The notes under the pieces: generated by a model | Databases searched by the model: none | Seen by the model: the letters and a program-made list of their open reading frames with translations, nothing else | Told to the model about the DNA's origin: nothing | From: Altericroceibacterium xinjiangense | GTDB lineage: Bacteria; Pseudomonadota; Alphaproteobacteria; Sphingomonadales; Sphingomonadaceae | NCBI RefSeq assembly: GCF_003958635.1 | Contig: NZ_RSEK01000001.1 | Coordinates: 248,001 to 312,000, forward strand | Length of the DNA: 64,000 nucleotides | Direction of reading: 5' to 3' | Translations under genes and position numbers: made by a program | In this document: positions 47,375 through 56,961 of the stretch, piece after piece | Position numbering within the stretch: position 1 is the first letter of the stretch | How the letters are laid out: each line of letters begins with the position of its first letter

Positions 47375-48349
47375 TCATTGTTCCGGTTCGTAGTCCGGCA
47401 GCTTGGTGCCGCGAACCAGTGAGCTGGCGCCCTGGGTGCTGAGCCGGTCGGTCAGGTCGCGCAGCGCGCGGCTGGTGCGCTGGAGATCGCGTAAGGTCGC
47501 ATCGGCCGCAGGCAGCGTGGTCCGACTGAAGCCTTCGGCACCGGGTCGGGCCGCATTGGCGGTCGTCTCAAGCGCGGTGGCTGCCCGCTCCGCCGATCCG
47601 AGCGTCCGGCGCAGCTCTGCCGAAATGGCCGCCCCTTCCTCGTTGATCAGCCGGTCGGTCGAATTCAGAGTCCGATCGAAGGTCGCCAAAGTCTGGCTGG
47701 CTTGCGAGAGCGTCTGTTGCAGCTGGGCCAAAGTCGCATCGGTCTGTTCAAGCGTGCGTTGCAGTTCGGGCGTGGTGTCCGCCAGTCCGTCGGTCAGCCG
47801 TTCGGTGTTGGCGAGGATGCCGGTGATCGACCGCTGGTTTTGGGGTGACAGCGTGCTCGACAGCCGCTCCGTCAGGGTGGTCAGCCGTTCCAGCAGCAGC
47901 GGGGCGCTGGCGAGGATCTCCCCAATGCCGCCGGGCTTTGTCGGAATGAGCGGCGCGCCGGCGGGACAGGAAGTGGTCTCGCACGTGATCGGGGGCGCGC
48001 CGCGGACTGCCCCGTCGAGGTTGATCGTCGATACGCCGGTGAAGCTGGAGGAAACCGACGCCGTGGTGCCCATCAGGATGGGCACGTCCGGCTTGACGGC
48101 AATCCGCACCCGGACCAGCCCGGGATCGGCCTTCCACAAGTCGATTTCCTGCACCTGGCCGACCGGAACCCCGGAAAACGAGACGTCGGATCCGTTGGCG
48201 AGGCCGCCGACCGACTGCTGGAAGAAGATGTCGTAGGTCTTGCGGTTCGCTGCGCCCAGCTGCGCCAGCCAGACGACGAACAAGGCCAGTGCCGCAAGCA
48301 GCGCGAGCGTGACCACCCCGACCCAGACGTAGTTGGCGCGTGTTTCCAT
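47375..48349 (-). CDS. MCE family (MlaD-like) lipid-transport protein
   Basis: 324 residues. One N-terminal membrane helix (YVWVGVVTLALLAALALFVVWLA), an MCE domain at about 38-115 (YDIFFQQSVGGLANGSDVSFSGVPVGQV) and a long periplasmic helix region with repeats of about 30 residues rich in T/L/S (TERLSSTLSPQNQRSITGIL, TLEQTDATLAQLQQTLSQAS). This helical part, longer than in E. coli MlaD, probably spans part of the periplasm. Confidence 0.92.
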   Translation of the reverse strand: METRANYVWVGVVTLALLAALALFVVWLAQLGAANRKTYDIFFQQSVGGLANGSDVSFSGVPVGQVQEIDLWKADPGLVRVRIAVKPDVPILMGTTASVSSSFTGVSTINLDGAVRGAPPITCETTSCPAGAPLIPTKPGGIGEILASAPLLLERLTTLTERLSSTLSPQNQRSITGILANTERLTDGLADTTPELQRTLEQTDATLAQLQQTLSQASQTLATFDRTLNSTDRLINEEGAAISAELRRTLGSAERAATALETTANAARPGAEGFSRTTLPAADATLRDLQRTSRALRDLTDRLSTQGASSLVRGTKLPDYEPEQ

Positions 48350-48357
48350 CGGCTCGC

Positions 48358-49236
48358 CTATGCCTTTCCGGGTGGTGGGTTGTCTATCGCCCTGCGCGCA
48401 TTTTCAGCGCTTCTCTGCTTGCTGTCCGCGGCGGCGCGGCTGCGCGGGCCGTTGAAATACTCCTGAATCCAGGGATGTTCGCTTTCAAGCAGTTCGGGAA
48501 CCGTGCCGACCGCGATCACCTTGCCATCCGCCAGGACCGCGATCCGGTCGCAGATCGCGTACAGCGTATCGAGATCGTGGGTGATCAGGAACACGGTCAG
48601 CCCCAGCGTATCGGTCAGGTTGCGAGTCAGCTCATCGAACTTGGCCGCGCCGATCGGGTCGAGCCCGGCGGTGGGTTCATCCAGGAACAGAAGCTCTGGA
48701 TCCAGCGCCAAGGCCCGGGCAAGGCCGGCGCGCTTCTTCATCCCGCCCGAAAGTTCCGACGGGTACTTGCTCGCCGCTTCTTCGGGCAGGCCGCTCATCA
48801 CCGTCTTGAACCGGGCGATTTCGTGCATCAGCTCCCGGTCGAGCTCGGGATAGAACTGCTTCAGCGGGACCTCGATGTTCTCCCCCACGGTCAGGGTCGA
48901 GAACAGCGCGCCGCCCTGGAACAGCACGCCCCAGCGGGAGCGGACGCCGATTTCCTCATCCGGTTCGGCGGCGACGATGTCCCGCCCGAAGACGCGAATG
49001 ACGCCGGTTTCCGGACGCTGCAGGCCGATGATGGACCGCATGAGGACCGACTTGCCGGTGCCCGACCCGCCGACCACGCCAAGGATCTCCCCCCGGCGCA
49101 CGGTGAGATCGAGTTCATTGTGCACCGCATGGGTACCGAACCGGTTGGTCAGCCCCTCGATCACGATCGGATAGCGCGGATCGTAGTCCGCTACCTCGTG
49201 CTCCGCGCCCGGCGCTTCGTCCTGCTCCCCGATCAT
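48358..49236 (-). CDS. ABC transporter ATP-binding protein (MlaF-like)
   Basis: 292 residues. Walker A is GVVGGSGTGKSVLMRS, the signature is LSGGMKKRAGLARALALD followed by Walker B (ELLFLDEPTAGLDP), and the H-loop is LITHDLDTL. The C-terminal 30 residues are charged and extra. The start at 49236 overlaps the permease stop by 4 nt (ATGA). It powers the lipid transporter. Confidence 0.95.
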   Translation of the reverse strand: MIGEQDEAPGAEHEVADYDPRYPIVIEGLTNRFGTHAVHNELDLTVRRGEILGVVGGSGTGKSVLMRSIIGLQRPETGVIRVFGRDIVAAEPDEEIGVRSRWGVLFQGGALFSTLTVGENIEVPLKQFYPELDRELMHEIARFKTVMSGLPEEAASKYPSELSGGMKKRAGLARALALDPELLFLDEPTAGLDPIGAAKFDELTRNLTDTLGLTVFLITHDLDTLYAICDRIAVLADGKVIAVGTVPELLESEHPWIQEYFNGPRSRAAADSKQRSAENARRAIDNPPPGKA

Positions 49237-50354
49237 TCCCAGCCGATCTCGCTGAAGAAGATGGCGAAGAACGCATCGAGCACGATCACCATGAAAATCG
49301 CCTGGACCACGGCCAGCGTGGTCCGCAGGCCCACTTGCTCCGCGTTGCCTTCTACCTGCATGCCTTGATAACACCCGGCCAGCGCGACAATCAGGCCGAA
49401 GACCGGCGCCTTGATCAGCCCGACCCACAGATCGTACGTCGGCACGACTTCCCGAACCCGCAGGAGGAACGTGAGGAACGGGATGCCCAGCGTGGCGTCC
49501 GCAATCGCCGCCCCGCCGATGATGCCGATCACGGCCGAATAGAACCCCAGCAAGGGCATCATCAGCACCGAGGCGAGGATGCGCGGGATGATCAGCGCTT
49601 CCATCGGGGACACGCCGATCGTGCGCATCGCGTCGATTTCCTCGGTCAGCTTCATCGTGCCGAGCTGGGCGGCGAACGCCGATCCCGACCGGCCCGCGAC
49701 CATGATCGCGGTCATCAGCACGCCGAGTTCGCGCATGGTCAGGCGCCCGGTCAGGTTGATCGTGTAGATTTCCGCCCCGAACTGGCGCAGCTGGGCCGCG
49801 CCTTGCTGCGCGACGACGATGCCGATCAGGAAGCTCATCAACCCGACGATGCCGAGTGCGGACACCCCGACCAGCTCCATCTGCCGGACGAGCGCGCGGC
49901 CGCGGAAGCGGGAGGGATGACGGAGAATGCCAAGCATGGCCACGACGATCGCGCCGAGGAAGCCCACGATGCGAACCACGCCGTGCCCCCAGCCGACCAC
50001 CAACTGACCCGTCGCTTCGGCCACCCGGTAGGGAGCGGAGGGACGCGGAGGATTGATCGGCGCGGTTGCGTCGCCCCCATCCACGGCGGCGAACAGGGTC
50101 TGGGCCTGTTCGCTGGCACCGACGATCTCAGCCCCGTGTTCCCGGGCGAAGCGAAGGATCACCCACGCGCCGACCGTGTCGACCGCCGCGGCCGCCGACA
50201 AGTCGATCCGCTGGACCGGTTGATCGAATGTCCGCAGCTTCCGGTCGAGCGAGCCGATTGTCGAGACCAGCAGCGGGCCTTCAACGACGACGGTCGCGTC
50301 GCCGCCTTGTCCCTGCAAGCTGAAGTCGGCCCACTCGCGCATCGTCGCTGCCAT
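49233..50354 (-). CDS. STAS domain-MlaE permease fusion
   Basis: 373 residues. The first about 100 residues form a STAS-like domain ([43 protein letters not shown]), the role of MlaB, fused to the MlaE permease ([32 protein letters not shown]) with five or six helices. The start at 50354 or 50342 is not certain. Heads the operon of E-F-D-lipoprotein; no MlaC-like periplasmic carrier is present. Confidence 0.93.
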   Translation of the reverse strand: MAATMREWADFSLQGQGGDATVVVEGPLLVSTIGSLDRKLRTFDQPVQRIDLSAAAAVDTVGAWVILRFAREHGAEIVGASEQAQTLFAAVDGGDATAPINPPRPSAPYRVAEATGQLVVGWGHGVVRIVGFLGAIVVAMLGILRHPSRFRGRALVRQMELVGVSALGIVGLMSFLIGIVVAQQGAAQLRQFGAEIYTINLTGRLTMRELGVLMTAIMVAGRSGSAFAAQLGTMKLTEEIDAMRTIGVSPMEALIIPRILASVLMMPLLGFYSAVIGIIGGAAIADATLGIPFLTFLLRVREVVPTYDLWVGLIKAPVFGLIVALAGCYQGMQVEGNAEQVGLRTTLAVVQAIFMVIVLDAFFAIFFSEIGWE

Positions 50355-50428
50355 GCCGCCAAAATCCGCATCCGGCAAGGCAAACGAGTTGCCCTTCCAC
50401 AAGCCGGCTGGCAAAGGCCGAGGCCGAA

Positions 50429-53062
50429 ATGAGCACGCACCTGGACAAGACATTCGATCCCGCAGCCATCGAGGCGCGCTGGTACTCCCACTGGGAAGAG
50501 AACGGCCTGTTCCGTCCTTCCCGGCCCGGCGCCGCGCCGTTCACGATCGTGAACCCGCCGCCGAACGTGACGGGATCCCTGCACATCGGCCACGCGCTGG
50601 ACAATACGTTGCAGGACATCGTCGTCCGGTATGAGCGACTGCGCGGGAAAGACGCGCTGTGGGTGGTCGGCACCGATCACGCAGGCATCGCGACGCAGAT
50701 GGTGGTGGAGCGCAACCTCGCGACCCAGGGCGTGAAGCGCACCGATATGAGCCGCGAGGCTTTCGTCGACCATGTGTGGGAATGGAAGGAGCAATCGGGC
50801 GGTACGATCACGGGCCAGCTGCGCCGGCTCGGCTGCTCGATGGACTGGAGTCGCGAGCAGTTCACGATGGACCCGCACTTCACCCGCGCCGTGGTGAAGG
50901 TGTTCGTCGATCTCTACAACCAGGGGCTGATCTACCGCGACAAGCGGCTGGTGAACTGGGACCCCAAGCTGAAGACCGCGATCAGCGACCTTGAGGTCGA
51001 AACGCGGGAAGTCCAGGGCCACTTCTGGCACCTGAAGTATCCGCTCAGCGACGGTTCGGGCGATGTCATGGTCGCCACCACCCGGCCCGAGACGATGCTG
51101 GCCGACATGGCGGTGGCGGTGCACCCGTCGGATGAACGCTACGCCGCCCTCGTCGCGCGCGGCGCCAAGGTGCGCCTGCCGATCACCGGGCGCGAAATTC
51201 CCATCGTGGCTGACGAACATGCCGATCCGGAGCTTGGATCGGGCGCGGTCAAGATCACGCCGGGGCATGACTTCAACGACTTCGAGGTCGGCAAGCGCGC
51301 GGGATTCGCGCCGGCCGAGATGCTCAACATGCTCGATGCCGAAGCGCGCGTGGTCCAGACCGCGGACGGGCTGATCCCGGACGAGCTGGTCGGCCTCGAC
51401 CGGTTCGAGGTGCGCAAGCGCGTGGTTGCGCTGCTTGAGGACGCCGGGCTGCTGGAGCAAGTCGAGGACCGGGTGATCCAGACGCCCTACGGCGACCGCG
51501 GCGGCGTCGTGATCGAGCCGTGGCTGACCGACCAGTGGTATGTCGATGCGCACAAGCTTGCCCAGGCGCCGATGCAGGCGGTGCGCGACGGGCGGATCGA
51601 GATCGTCCCGAAGTCGTGGGAAAAGACCTTCTTCAACTGGATGGAGAACATCCAGCCGTGGTGCGTTTCCCGCCAGCTGTGGTGGGGGCACCGGATTCCA
51701 GCATGGTATGGACCGGATGGCGAAGTCTACGTTGCCGAAACCGAAGAGGAAGCGCGCGCTCTGGCGGGCGAAGGCGTAACGCTTTCGCGCGACCCCGACG
51801 TGCTCGACACCTGGTTTTCCAGCGCCCTGTGGCCGTTTGCCACGCTCGGCTGGCCGGACGACGCACCGCTGCTGAAGAAGCACTATCCCAACGACTTGCT
51901 GATTTCCGGCTTCGACATCCTGTTCTTCTGGGATGCCCGCATGGCGATGCAGGGGATGCATTTCCTTGGCGAAGCGCCGTGGAAGCGGCTGTACCTTCAC
52001 GGGCTGGTCCGCGCGGCGGACGGGGCCAAGATGTCGAAGTCCAAGGGCAACGTGGTCGATCCGCTGGGCCTAATCGATCAGTACGGGGCCGACGCCCTGC
52101 GGTTCTTCATGGCGGCGATGGAAAGCCAGGGCCGCGACGTGAAGATGGATGAGTCGCGGGTCGAGGGATATCGCAACTTCGCCACCAAGCTGTGGAATGC
52201 CGCCCGGTTCTGTCAGGCGAACGGCATCGGCGCCTCCGACACGATCGCCGCCCCCAAGGCGACCACCGCGGTCAACACGTGGATCGTCGGCGAAGTGGCG
52301 CAGACCGTCGCCGCACTCGACAAGGCGATGGCCGATCTGCGCTTCGACGCGGCGGCGAACACGGTTTACCACTTCGTCTGGGCGACGTTCTGCGACTGGT
52401 ATCTGGAGCTGATCAAGGGTCAGATCGACGATGAGACCAAGGCCGTCGCGGGGTGGGCACTCGATCAGATTCTGGTCATGCTTCACCCGTTCATGCCGTT
52501 CATTACAGAGGAGCTGTGGCACGCGCTGGGCACGCGGCCCTATGATCTGATCGTGGCGCAGTGGCCCCAGGCCGAAGCGCAGGTGGACGCGCAAGCCAAG
52601 GCCGAGGTCGAATGGCTGATTGCGCTGACCACCTCCATCCGGGGCGCCAAGAACGAGCTGGGCATCGCCCCGGGCGCGAAGCTGGAAGCGTTCCTGCCCG
52701 AACCTTCGGAGCTTGCCCGCGCGATGATCGGCAGCAACGCCGCCGCGATCGAGCGGCTGGCGCGTCTGTCGCAGATCCAGCTGTCGTCGGCCCCTGCCGG
52801 CGCGGCGATGCAGGTGACGGCGGGGCGCGACACGCTGATCGTTCCGCTGGAAGGCGTGATCGACATCGGAGCGGAAAAGGCCCGGCTGGCGAAGGCGAAG
52901 GCCGCATCCGAAAAGGAACGCGATTCGCTTGCCAAGCGGCTCGACAATCCGGCCTTCGTCGAAAAGGCGAAGCCGGAGGCCGTCGAGAAAGCCCGCGCCG
53001 ATCACGCGGCCCATGCGGCGGACGTGGAGCGGCTGGACGCGGCGCTCGCGCGGCTGGGATGA
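50429..53062 (+). CDS. valS: Valyl-tRNA synthetase
   Basis: Class I synthetase of 877 residues. The HIGH box is [17 protein letters not shown] and the KMSKS box is [15 protein letters not shown]. The editing domain (CP1) is present between them ([19 protein letters not shown]). A C-terminal coiled coil of about 65 residues closes it. It is divergent from mlaE with a 74-nt gap. Confidence 0.98.
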   Translation: MSTHLDKTFDPAAIEARWYSHWEENGLFRPSRPGAAPFTIVNPPPNVTGSLHIGHALDNTLQDIVVRYERLRGKDALWVVGTDHAGIATQMVVERNLATQGVKRTDMSREAFVDHVWEWKEQSGGTITGQLRRLGCSMDWSREQFTMDPHFTRAVVKVFVDLYNQGLIYRDKRLVNWDPKLKTAISDLEVETREVQGHFWHLKYPLSDGSGDVMVATTRPETMLADMAVAVHPSDERYAALVARGAKVRLPITGREIPIVADEHADPELGSGAVKITPGHDFNDFEVGKRAGFAPAEMLNMLDAEARVVQTADGLIPDELVGLDRFEVRKRVVALLEDAGLLEQVEDRVIQTPYGDRGGVVIEPWLTDQWYVDAHKLAQAPMQAVRDGRIEIVPKSWEKTFFNWMENIQPWCVSRQLWWGHRIPAWYGPDGEVYVAETEEEARALAGEGVTLSRDPDVLDTWFSSALWPFATLGWPDDAPLLKKHYPNDLLISGFDILFFWDARMAMQGMHFLGEAPWKRLYLHGLVRAADGAKMSKSKGNVVDPLGLIDQYGADALRFFMAAMESQGRDVKMDESRVEGYRNFATKLWNAARFCQANGIGASDTIAAPKATTAVNTWIVGEVAQTVAALDKAMADLRFDAAANTVYHFVWATFCDWYLELIKGQIDDETKAVAGWALDQILVMLHPFMPFITEELWHALGTRPYDLIVAQWPQAEAQVDAQAKAEVEWLIALTTSIRGAKNELGIAPGAKLEAFLPEPSELARAMIGSNAAAIERLARLSQIQLSSAPAGAAMQVTAGRDTLIVPLEGVIDIGAEKARLAKAKAASEKERDSLAKRLDNPAFVEKAKPEAVEKARADHAAHAADVERLDAALARLG

Positions 53063-53063
53063 C

Positions 53064-53795
53064 TTGCTGACGCTTGCCACCACTGCCCCGGGGGAGCCGG
53101 AGATCTTCGCGTCCCTTCAGGGCGAGGGCCCTTCGATGGGGCGGCCCTGCGCGTTCGTGCGCCTGTCGCGCTGCAACCTTGCGTGCCAGTGGTGCGACAC
53201 CGCCTACACCTGGCGGTTCGAAGGCGATGAGCGGCCGCACCGGGCCGGGCAAAGCTTTGGACGCACGGCCAATCAGGTGACATTGTCCGAGGAAGATACC
53301 GCCGAACGCATCCGCCGGTTCGGGCAGGACCGGCTGGTGGTGACCGGCGGAGAGCCGCTGCTGCAAGGCCCTGCCCTCGCCCGGATGCTGGCGCTGCTGC
53401 CCGGCATCCGCATCGAGATCGAGACCAATGGCACCGTCGCGCCCGCGCCCGCGCTCGATCCGCTGGTTCACCAGTTCAATGTCTCCCCGAAGCTGCGCCA
53501 TTCGGGCAATCCGGCCGAACTTGCGCAAGTGCCGGACCGGCTGCGCGCGTGGTCAGCAGACCCGCGCGCGTTCTTCAAGTTCGTGATCGCCACCCCGGAA
53601 GACGTCGACGAAGTGCTCGGCTTGCAGGAGGCCTACGCCATTCCGCGGGACCGGATCTACCTGATGGCGGAGGGGATCGACCCGGAGACGCTGCGCCAGC
53701 GGGAAAAGTGGCTGGCGGAAATCTGCGTCCTCCACAGGTTGACTATGTCCAAACGCTTGCACATCGATCTGTTTGGCGACACCAGAGGGACATGA
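53064..53795 (+). CDS. queE: 7-carboxy-7-deazaguanine synthase (QueE, radical SAM)
   Basis: Radical-SAM enzyme of queuosine synthesis that builds the deazaguanine core; 243 residues. The [4Fe-4S] motif CxxxCxxC is in RCNLACQWCDTAYTW, after IFASLQGEGPSMGRPCAFVRLS. The later VVTGGEPLLQGPAL and IEIETNGTVAP blocks are typical. The start is taken as a TTG at 53064, 1 nt after the valS stop; other codons in frame (53013) lie within valS. Its stop overlaps the MATE start by 4 nt. Confidence 0.9.
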   Translation: MLTLATTAPGEPEIFASLQGEGPSMGRPCAFVRLSRCNLACQWCDTAYTWRFEGDERPHRAGQSFGRTANQVTLSEEDTAERIRRFGQDRLVVTGGEPLLQGPALARMLALLPGIRIEIETNGTVAPAPALDPLVHQFNVSPKLRHSGNPAELAQVPDRLRAWSADPRAFFKFVIATPEDVDEVLGLQEAYAIPRDRIYLMAEGIDPETLRQREKWLAEICVLHRLTMSKRLHIDLFGDTRGT

Positions 53796-55243
53796 GCGCG
53801 GCCCCTCCTTCGAAAATGCGCGGCGACCTGACCCAGGGGCCGATCCTCAAGACCTTGTTGATCTTCAGCGTGCCGACGCTGCTCAGCAACGTGCTCCAGT
53901 CCCTGAACGGCACGATCAACGCCATCTGGGTCGGGCGATTGATCGGAGAAGACGCGCTGGCGGCGACCGCCAACGCCAACATCATCATGTTCCTGGTGTT
54001 CAGCGCCGCCTTCGGGTTCGGCATGGCGGGCACGGTCAAGATCGGGCAGCGCTACGGCGCGCGGGACATCGACGGAGCACGGCGCACGTTCGGCACGGCG
54101 GTAGGGTTCTGCGCGCTGCTGGCCGCAGGCATCGCCGCGATCGGCTGGCTGGCCGCGCCCGCGCTGCTGACGCTGCTGGAAACGCCGGGCAACGCCTATG
54201 ACCTCGCGCTGACGTACTTGCGGCTGATCTTCATATCGATGCCGCCGATGATCGTGCTGGTAATCCTGACGATGGGCATGCGAGGCACTGGGGATTCCCG
54301 TACGCCGCTGATCTTCATGGTCGTTACGGTCGCGCTGGACGCGATCCTCAATCCGCTGCTGATTTCCGGCTACGGACCGTTCCCGCGCCTCGGCATTGCC
54401 GGGTCGGCGGTAGCGACGATCATCGCCAACATGGCCTCTTTCCTGGCGATGATCGTCTATGTCTACGCCAAGGACTTGCCCCTGCGCCTGCGGGGAAGCG
54501 AGCTTGGCTATCTTATCCCCCGGCGCAAGGAACTCGGCTTCATCATCGCCAAGGGCATCCCGATGGGCGCGCAGATGCTGATCATGTCCGCGGCCGGGGT
54601 GATCGTCGTCGGCCTGGTCAACCGCGAAGGCCTGCTGATGACGGCTGCCTACGCCGCGGCGATGCAGCTGTTCACCTATATCCAGATGCCCGCGATGGCG
54701 ATCGGCGGCGCTGTCAGCGCGATGGCGGCGCAGTTCATCGGCGCGCGCAAGTGGGACCAGCTGGACCAGGTGACGAAAAGCGGGCTGGTCATCAACTTTG
54801 TCATGACCGGCGTGCTGACCGTGCTCCTGCTGCTGTTCGACCGTCCGGCGCTCGGCCTGTTCCTTGGAGCGGACAGCCCCGCGGTGCCGCTCGCCCGGCA
54901 TATACAGCTGCTGGCGAGCTGGAACTTCGTGTTCTTCGGCATGACCATGGTCTTCACCGCGACCATGCGCGCAGGCGGCGCGGTGATCGTGCCGCTGATC
55001 ATCGTCGCGGTTGCGCTCTACCCGGTGCGGCTGGGGTTCTACTACGCGACTTACGACTGGCTGGGCCCGGACGCGATCTGGCTGTCCTTCCCCGTCGGCG
55101 CGTTTGCCGCGCTGGTGCTGGGCTGGTGGTTCTACCGCTTTTCCGGCTGGCGCAAGGGCGCCATGGCCGAAAGCGAGGAAGAAGCGCAGGAGCAATCGAA
55201 CGCCGACGGCGACCCGGCGGGTCGGCTCGCGCCGAACGTGTAA
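53792..55243 (+). CDS. MATE family efflux transporter
   Basis: Multidrug and toxin extrusion exporter of 483 residues with 12 membrane helices in two similar halves (LLIFSVPTLLSNVLQSLNGTINAIWVG and, later, IAKGIPMGAQMLIMSAAGVIVVGLVN). It probably exports cationic or metabolite substrates with Na+ or H+. It is coupled by ATGA overlap to queE. Its stop lies directly next to the stop of the convergent TIGR02186 gene. Confidence 0.93.
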   Translation: MSAAPPSKMRGDLTQGPILKTLLIFSVPTLLSNVLQSLNGTINAIWVGRLIGEDALAATANANIIMFLVFSAAFGFGMAGTVKIGQRYGARDIDGARRTFGTAVGFCALLAAGIAAIGWLAAPALLTLLETPGNAYDLALTYLRLIFISMPPMIVLVILTMGMRGTGDSRTPLIFMVVTVALDAILNPLLISGYGPFPRLGIAGSAVATIIANMASFLAMIVYVYAKDLPLRLRGSELGYLIPRRKELGFIIAKGIPMGAQMLIMSAAGVIVVGLVNREGLLMTAAYAAAMQLFTYIQMPAMAIGGAVSAMAAQFIGARKWDQLDQVTKSGLVINFVMTGVLTVLLLLFDRPALGLFLGADSPAVPLARHIQLLASWNFVFFGMTMVFTATMRAGGAVIVPLIIVAVALYPVRLGFYYATYDWLGPDAIWLSFPVGAFAALVLGWWFYRFSGWRKGAMAESEEEAQEQSNADGDPAGRLAPNV

Positions 55244-56008
55244 TCAGACCCGGGCGAACAAGCGCCCGGCGGTCCACCCCATCGCGACCGACAGGCAAAC
55301 CGCCAAGAGGCCGTAGCCCAGCGGCTGATCCTGCGCGAAGCTGGCGATGAAGCGTTCGAACCCCAGCTTGCGCACTTCCACCTTTGCCGTGGCGGAGCTA
55401 ACCACGCGCCCTTGCGTAATCGCGAACGTTTCGGCGGTGTAGGTTCCCGTCCGCACGTTCGAAGGCAGCGCAATCCGGGCGGTGTAGAGCACTTGCCCGC
55501 TGATCTCCACGCCGCCCGGGTCCTGCTGGTACAAGCCCTGCCGCTGGCGCAGGTCGACCAGTCCGGCGGTGAACCGCGCCTGCTCTTCCGGGTCGATCGC
55601 GCCGCTGGGGGACAGCTGCAGGTAATCGAGCCCGAGTTCGTAGATCGCGGCGGTCCGCTCATCCACGATCCGGTCGATCGGGCGGGAACTGGCGACCGCG
55701 AAGAAGGACGGCGCCGAGCGGAACGCGGTGCTTTCCGCGTTGACCCAGATGCCGAACACCTTGTCCTTCTCCCGCACGCGGATCGCCTCGGTCGGACCTT
55801 TCAGCACTACGACGATGTCGTAGCTTTCCCCTGCCCGGCTGCCCGCAGGATCGAGGATCGCGCCGTAGAGCAGCAATTCCGTGCCGGTGAAGCCCTGCCG
55901 CACCTGGACTTCGTGCTGCGACACTTCGGGCACGAGGATCGGATCGCGCGCGCCCGTCAGGACCATGAGCGCCGCGGCCAGACCTAGCCGGGTGACAAGC
56001 CCCTTCAC
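55244..56008 (-). CDS. TIGR02186 family exported membrane protein
   Basis: 254 residues from a GTG at 56008, which overlaps the TauE stop (GTGA). A signal peptide of about 20 residues, a beta-rich periplasmic region, and one C-terminal membrane helix (LGYGLLAVCLSVAMGWTAGRLFA). Function is unknown; the family is largely limited to alphaproteobacteria and usually occurs next to a TauE/SafE permease, as here. Confidence 0.88.
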   Translation of the reverse strand: MKGLVTRLGLAAALMVLTGARDPILVPEVSQHEVQVRQGFTGTELLLYGAILDPAGSRAGESYDIVVVLKGPTEAIRVREKDKVFGIWVNAESTAFRSAPSFFAVASSRPIDRIVDERTAAIYELGLDYLQLSPSGAIDPEEQARFTAGLVDLRQRQGLYQQDPGGVEISGQVLYTARIALPSNVRTGTYTAETFAITQGRVVSSATAKVEVRKLGFERFIASFAQDQPLGYGLLAVCLSVAMGWTAGRLFARV

Positions 56009-56916
56009 AGCTCCACCACCGAATAGACTTCGCTCGGCCGCACGCCGAGGCCGAAGGCCATGTATAGTGCGACCGACAGCACGATCACGGCCAGCACCAG
56101 CCGCAGGTATTCAGGGCTGGCCTTCTGGGCAAACCGGGCCCCCAGCTGCGCTCCTGTGACGGAGCCGAGCAGCAGCAGGGCCGCCAGCACCAGATCGACT
56201 TCCTTGGTCGTCAGCGCGTGGATCATGGTCGTCGCCATGGTCACGAACAGGATCTGGAACAGCGAGGTTCCGACCACCACGTTCGCGCTCATCCCCAGGA
56301 TGTAGAGCATGGCCGGGACCAGGATGAAGCCGCCGCCGATGCCCATCAGCATCGTCAGGATGCCGGTCGCTATTCCCAGCAACAGGGGCGCGAGCGGCGA
56401 GATGTAGAGCCCCGAGCGGTAGAACCGCCAGCGCAGCGGCAGACTGGCGACCAGCGGATGGTGCCGCCGCCGGGCCGGGCGGGCCTGCGCCTTGCCGCGG
56501 CTGAGGATCGCCTGCAGGCTTTCCCGCGCCATCAGCCCGCCGATCGTGCCGAGCATCAGGACGTAAAGGATGTCGATCGTGGTATCGATCTGGCCCAGGG
56601 ATTCGAGCAAGTGAAACAGGCCCGCTCCGATGATGGCGCCGATCACGCCGCCGGCAACCAGCACTCCGCCGAGCTGGTAATCGACCCCGCCCCTGCGGCT
56701 GTGGGCGAACACTCCGGACACGCTGGCCCCGGTCACCTGGCTGGCGGCGGAAGCGGCGGCCACGGTCGGGGGCACGCCGTAGAAGATCAGCAGCGGCGTG
56801 GTCAGGAACCCGCCGCCAACGCCGAAGATGCCCGATAGAAGCCCGGTCAGCCCTCCGAGAAGGACGATCACGACCCCGTTGACCGCGAGGTTCGCGATGG
56901 GGAGGTATACGTCCAT
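56005..56916 (-). CDS. TauE/SafE family sulfite exporter
   Basis: 303 residues with about eight membrane helices; starts VVIVLLGGLTGLLSGIFGVGGGFLTTPLLIFYGVPP, with a second copy of the motif (ILTMLMGIGGGFILVPAMLYILG). It probably exports sulfite or an organic sulfonate. It forms a coupled pair with the TIGR02186 protein. Confidence 0.9.
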   Translation of the reverse strand: MDVYLPIANLAVNGVVIVLLGGLTGLLSGIFGVGGGFLTTPLLIFYGVPPTVAAASAASQVTGASVSGVFAHSRRGGVDYQLGGVLVAGGVIGAIIGAGLFHLLESLGQIDTTIDILYVLMLGTIGGLMARESLQAILSRGKAQARPARRRHHPLVASLPLRWRFYRSGLYISPLAPLLLGIATGILTMLMGIGGGFILVPAMLYILGMSANVVVGTSLFQILFVTMATTMIHALTTKEVDLVLAALLLLGSVTGAQLGARFAQKASPEYLRLVLAVIVLSVALYMAFGLGVRPSEVYSVVEL

Positions 56917-56961
56917 GAAAGTGCGCCTAAACCACTGCGCGGGGAGAGGAAAGCGCCGCTT

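Noticed and set aside
50159-52000. A 613-codon minus-strand frame opposite valS
   Set aside because: Runs from inside valS into mlaE in another frame; His/Arg-rich composition typical of shadow frames.
53657-55195. A 512-codon minus-strand frame opposite the MATE gene
   Set aside because: Highly charged His/Arg/Asp/Gln composition with no domain, opposite a membrane protein gene.
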